Source of the DNA: Candidatus Helarchaeota archaeon
Lineage (GTDB): Archaea; Asgardarchaeota; Lokiarchaeia; Helarchaeales; HEL-GB-A
DNA length: 33,649 nucleotides
Assembly: GCA_016840125.1 (NCBI GenBank)
Contig: JAEOSY010000076.1
Coordinates: 1-33,649 of the forward strand
Reading direction: 5' to 3'
A program made the position numbers and the translations under genes. The notes beneath the pieces were generated by a model that saw only the letters and a program-made list of their open reading frames with translations, was not told the origin of the DNA and did no database searches. Shown piece by piece: positions 29,682 to 33,649 of the stretch (the stretch's first letter is position 1; every line of letters begins with the position of its first letter).

Positions 29682-32600
29682 TTACATCCCTTTGCTGGGT
29701 TTCTTTGGAGTGGGGGGTGCTGATTTCAGGGGCAGGGTTGCTACTGGACGAGAGCGAATTAGCAAACCAAATACCACTAGCGCTGCTGCGATCGCGATGC
29801 CGGCAATGATGATTGAGATAGGTAGCCAGTCGAGTGGCTCTTGGATTACCTTTCCAGGGTAATCATTAACATCTAACGGGTTTGTTCCAGCTAGTACTTC
29901 CGCGCCGTCGGAATGACCATCACCATCGGTATCACTGATTGTAGCATTGGTGAAATAAACTGCCACCTCACTCCAATCTAAGAGTCCATCGCCATCTGTA
30001 TCATTTGATAGGGGATTAATGCCATAAGTTACCTCGAATTCATCGTTGAGGTTGTCCCAGTCCGTATCTGGAACGCAAGGGTCTGTATTATATCCGAGTT
30101 CATCAGGATCCGATAAACCATCACCATCCGTATCAACTAAGTTCGGGTCCGTTTGATAGAGTATCGTCTCATTTCCGTCCGATAGTCCATCACCATCTGT
30201 GTCATTGAGGGTAGCATTGGTGAAATATATAGTCACCTCGTTCCAATCTAAGAGCCCATCTGCATCCGTGTCATTTACGAACGGATTTGTTCCATAATTT
30301 AACTCGAAACCATCATTGAGGTTGTCCATGTCAGTATCTGCTGAGAAGGGATTCAACCCCAGAGAGAATTCATTTCCATTGGAAACCCCGTCTCCGTCCA
30401 AATCGGAGTTCAGATCAATGATATTTTCGACCCACCAATTGGTGTTTCCCGAGTCATTTATTTGGGAAGGTGGAATACCAAAATAATTATCTATTATAAC
30501 GTTACGATAGAAAGAATTGAACTCAGATTCGACCGAAATACCGAAATTACCATTGGAGTGAAGCCAGTTATATGCTGCTTCATTACTTTCACTCCCCCCA
30601 CTCAAATATAATCCATATTGTGTGTTATTATTGGCCATGTTGCTCGTCAAAATATTCCAATTGCCATTCTGAAAATGAAATCCATCAATACTATTATCAT
30701 TAGCGCTGTTGTTCGTCATTGTATTATTATATGAATTGCTTAAATAAACACCGTGCTCTCCATTACCATTTGCAGTATTATTAGTTAGCGTATTATTGTA
30801 TGAATTGCTTAAATAAACACCCTGATTTGGATTATTAGTAGCAGTAGTATTAATAATCTTACCGTTTTTTACGTTCACAAGATAAATGCCTGAATAGCCT
30901 CCATCTGCATTAATGAATTTAGAATTTCGGAGGATGAAATGGGCATCGACATTTTGAATAGTACATCCATGTAAGCCTGCATAAGTTCCATCTTTAGTCT
31001 GATTTTCGATAATATAAGGATTAGCCGCCGTTCCATTCCCTTGGTTCGTATACAGGTCAAAATCCGCGTTTTGTGTTATAACTATAAGCGTTTTTGGTCC
31101 AACTTGGAGGTCATTATTTGCGATAACAGAGAAATCAGTAACATAACCAGTGTTCCAAATGTTTCGTTTATTATTGCAAAGAATATTCCATGTAATGTTG
31201 GTGTAGGCTGCCCAATATATCAGAATCCCACGAGCGTTATTTTTCATCGTGTTTCTGTAAATTACGTTAGATTGACTAATATGCCAAGAGGGCCATATTT
31301 GAATTCCAGCTATTGTATTGTCATTTGCGGTATTCCCTATGAATGTATTAGATTCGCAGTCATCTACTAATCTGAAGCCATAAGCCTTATTGCCATTAGC
31401 AGTATTATTCACAAAATTATTGGAAAGGACATGCTCATCTAAAAAAAATCCAGAATTATCGTTTTCATTGGCAGTGTTATTGGTTAGGGTATTCCAATCA
31501 GAATTATCAAATAATACAAAGCCATTCTGGGTATTATTATTGGCAGTGTTGCTCGTCAGCGTATTATCGTCTGAATTGCGTAAATATATTCCATTCTGGG
31601 TATTATTAGCAGTGTTGCTCGTCAGAATATTATCTTCTGAATAGCGCATATATATTCCATTCTGGGTGTTATTATTGGCTATGTTGCCGGTCAAATTATT
31701 CCAATCGCCATTTTGAAAATGAAATCCATCCATACTATTATCATTAGCAGTATTGTTCGTCATTGTATTATTGTGTGAATTGATTAGATAAACGCCATGA
31801 TCGTTATTACTATTGGCCGTGTTATTTTTCAGTATATTATTGGCTGATTCATTTAAATAAATTCCAAATTCATTATTTTTAAGGATAATATTGAATGATA
31901 AATTGTTCTGGTCGCAGTTCGTGTCAAGAAAAATTCCAGTCCAATTATTTTCCATGAGGGTGTTATGGGTCAGTATATTATTACTGCAATTGTTCCATAA
32001 CCGAATTCCATATCTTTGATTTTTAGAGAGATTATTATAGGATAAGGTGTTGTTATCGCATTTGTCTAGTAAAATAATGCCAGAATGTTCATTGTCAGTG
32101 GCGGTGTTGTTGGACAGCGTATTATTATCGCATTCTGATGAAATCATAATTCCAGTTTGATTATTATTATTGGCGGTGTTGAAAGTCAGCGTGTTATTCC
32201 TGCAAGAGAACAATAATCGTATTCCCATTTTTGTATTATTTGTGGCGATATTCTTCGTCAACGTATTATTCTCGCAATAATTTTGCAGTACAATTCCAAA
32301 TTCTCCATTGTCATTTGCGGTGTTGTTCATCAGCGTGTTCCCATCGGAAAAATCACGTAACATAATTCCATTTCCGCCATTATCCGCGACGGTATTGTTA
32401 TAAAGATTTCCATTCGTAACATTCTCAAGAAGAACCGCAGCATTTCCGGGATCTGTTCCGGTCACCGTACAGTTGCGGAGAATGAAAGGTGCACTGGTAT
32501 TATTAATCAAAATGCCTGAGACCCCCAACCCGCTGGCATCGATCCCATAATTCTCGATGATAAAGGGGTTGGTGATAGAGCCATTCCCTTGGTTCGAAAA

Positions 32601-33649
32601 AAATTCGAAGTCCGCATTGCTGTTAATCGTCATCATATAATAATTGTTACTAATTGTATTGCCCGCGCATGATACTTCAACAATGGTCTGTCCATTGCTC
32701 AGCAAGGTGTTCCATCGTATTACGTTATTATCAGAACTTACTAATCTAATTCCATCACCGTCGTTCTTTACGATCGTGTTCTTCTCAATCTCACTTAGAT
32801 CGGTGTAATCAAAATAAATGCCGTGCCCATGATTAGCTTTGACGAGATTGGCAGTAACATTATTCTGTTGGTTATGATTCGCGCTGAGTCGCTGTGCAAA
32901 TATCCCATGTCGCGTGTTGTTTTGGAACGTATTGCCGTAGATCGTATTCCAATCGGAGAGGTCATACAGGTACAGACCATCCTCACCATTGTTATTGGCA
33001 GTATTACCCATCACATCGCAATTATCCGAATTCCTTAGGTGGATCCCATCCCCTCCATTATTATTAACAGTATTCCCAATAAGAACATTAAGGTTTGACC
33101 ATCCCACAAGGATTCCCCGACCCGTATTCGCGTTTACCGTATTGTTGATCATAGTATGGTTTCCTGTACCCCAAAAGTAAATTCCAGTCCCTCCATTCTC
33201 TTCTATGGTGTTCAAGGTGATATTGTTATTGTTCCCGTAGGATACTCGAATTCCTAAATTACCATTCCACTTTAGAGTACAGTTGTAAATCACCCCATCA
33301 TCTACATAATCCAGATATATTCCATTATAGGTCGCATCTGTATTGGTGATGGTGCAATTGCGGAGGATGAAATGCGAGGTTGTACGGTTGATATAAATCC
33401 CATGCGCTCCGAACCCGCTGGCATTGATCACATAATTCTCGAGGATCCAGGGGGAATTCGCTGACCCATTCCCCCCCGAGTCATAGAGATCAAACGCTGA
33501 GTTATTTAAAATGGCAATCGGGACATCCGCCCTAATCTTGAGTTCTCCATCTACTTTTGCTACTTTTGAAGAATAATTTTCTTGACCGGGATGCCAAACC
33601 ATCATCAGAATAAATGACAAAATAAAAAGTATTGTGATTAATTTAGAAG
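29682..33649 (-). CDS. Giant beta-helix (NosD-like) surface protein, 5' end outside window
   Basis: 1321 residues are visible; the frame is open to the right edge, where it encodes a hydrophobic signal sequence (SKLITILFILSFILMMVW), so the true start lies just beyond the window. Three right-handed beta-helix modules follow, each opening with a similar block (for example NADFDLYTNQGNGTAANPYI) and then short PbH1 repeats rich in Asn (N-x-T/L-x-x-N-T/A-A-N-x-N). Next come calcium-binding thrombospondin type 3-like repeats (DTDGDGLSDG type, encoded about 30420-29880), one transmembrane helix (about 29830-29760) and a short basic tail. This is typical of an archaeal cell-surface or S-layer-linked protein. 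Many N-x-T/S sites suggest glycosylation. Confidence 0.9.
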   Translation of the reverse strand, partial: SKLITILFILSFILMMVWHPGQENYSSKVAKVDGELKIRADVPIAILNNSAFDLYDSGGNGSANSPWILENYVINASGFGAHGIYINRTTSHFILRNCTITNTDATYNGIYLDYVDDGVIYNCTLKWNGNLGIRVSYGNNNNITLNTIEENGGTGIYFWGTGNHTMINNTVNANTGRGILVGWSNLNVLIGNTVNNNGGDGIHLRNSDNCDVMGNTANNNGEDGLYLYDLSDWNTIYGNTFQNNTRHGIFAQRLSANHNQQNNVTANLVKANHGHGIYFDYTDLSEIEKNTIVKNDGDGIRLVSSDNNVIRWNTLLSNGQTIVEVSCAGNTISNNYYMMTINSNADFEFFSNQGNGSITNPFIIENYGIDASGLGVSGILINNTSAPFILRNCTVTGTDPGNAAVLLENVTNGNLYNNTVADNGGNGIMLRDFSDGNTLMNNTANDNGEFGIVLQNYCENNTLTKNIATNNTKMGIRLLFSCRNNTLTFNTANNNNQTGIMISSECDNNTLSNNTATDNEHSGIILLDKCDNNTLSYNNLSKNQRYGIRLWNNCSNNILTHNTLMENNWTGIFLDTNCDQNNLSFNIILKNNEFGIYLNESANNILKNNTANSNNDHGVYLINSHNNTMTNNTANDNSMDGFHFQNGDWNNLTGNIANNNTQNGIYMRYSEDNILTSNTANNTQNGIYLRNSDDNTLTSNTANNNTQNGFVLFDNSDWNTLTNNTANENDNSGFFLDEHVLSNNFVNNTANGNKAYGFRLVDDCESNTFIGNTANDNTIAGIQIWPSWHISQSNVIYRNTMKNNARGILIYWAAYTNITWNILCNNKRNIWNTGYVTDFSVIANNDLQVGPKTLIVITQNADFDLYTNQGNGTAANPYIIENQTKDGTYAGLHGCTIQNVDAHFILRNSKFINADGGYSGIYLVNVKNGKIINTTATNNPNQGVYLSNSYNNTLTNNTANGNGEHGVYLSNSYNNTMTNNSANDNSIDGFHFQNGNWNILTSNMANNNTQYGLYLSGGSESNEAAYNWLHSNGNFGISVESEFNSFYRNVIIDNYFGIPPSQINDSGNTNWWVENIIDLNSDLDGDGVSNGNEFSLGLNPFSADTDMDNLNDGFELNYGTNPFVNDTDADGLLDWNEVTIYFTNATLNDTDGDGLSDGNETILYQTDPNLVDTDGDGLSDPDELGYNTDPCVPDTDWDNLNDEFEVTYGINPLSNDTDGDGLLDWSEVAVYFTNATISDTDGDGHSDGAEVLAGTNPLDVNDYPGKVIQEPLDWLPISIIIAGIAIAAALVVFGLLIRSRPVATLPLKSAPPTPKKPSKGM

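Overview
The window looks like chromosomal DNA from an archaeon, most likely an Asgard (Lokiarchaeota-like) lineage. The archaeal signs are an archaeal DnaG primase, Ftr, HdrB/HdrC, a DUF1512-type protein, a HTH_10 regulator, type II methionine aminopeptidase and TATA-box promoters about 25 nt from inferred starts. The Asgard flavour comes from a Ras-like GTPase beside a longin/roadblock-like protein and from a large protein that appears to combine winged helices, an adaptin-ear-like region and a longin-like end. The lineage is inferred from gene content only. The DNA is AT-rich; structural RNA genes stand out by higher GC.

Layout. 1-3850: partial zinc-ribbon gene, hypothetical protein, map, small zinc-ribbon protein, asnS. 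3916-7365: two PAP2-type membrane phosphatases, an alpha/beta hydrolase and an NAD(P)-dependent epimerase-like protein. 7380-11439: HTH_10 regulator with an upstream set of repeated palindromic motifs, HD hydrolase, zinc alcohol dehydrogenase-like protein, Ras-like GTPase converging on a longin-like protein, and a 54-aa small gene. 11486-20961: ftr, a CTP-dependent lipid-kinase-like membrane protein, a tightly coupled pair (13980-19278) made of the winged-helix/ear/longin protein and a membrane-anchored seven-bladed propeller protein, then hdrC-hdrB. 21034-23167: coaD, a membrane zinc-ribbon protein and a DUF1512-type protein, all on the minus strand. 23550-25845: an RNA-rich segment. 26221-28768: dnaG and rps2. 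28966-29656: a small gene, another structured RNA candidate and a possibly frameshifted small gene. 29682-33649: a giant beta-helix surface protein that runs off the right edge.

The most unusual part is the RNA segment. At 24071-24251 the sequence reads as a 5S rRNA whose two halves are swapped: the 3' half comes first, helix I is closed by a UUCG tetraloop, and the 5' half follows, with the new ends held by a 10-bp and a 12-bp stem. Next to it are five tRNA genes (Trp, Pro, Thr, Met, Leu) with about ten insertions in the D loop, anticodon loop, variable region and T loop; tRNA-Met and tRNA-Leu each seem to carry three. Two further GC-rich structured elements (about 23557-23910 and 29136-29443) have no convincing ORF and may be RNase P, SRP or new RNAs. 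Together these suggest an organism with unusually heavy RNA processing.

Metabolism: Ftr and HdrBC point to tetrahydromethanopterin-linked C1 chemistry and thiol/disulfide or flavin-based electron transfer. The GTPase, the two longin-like modules and the propeller receptor form a plausible membrane/trafficking or signalling theme.
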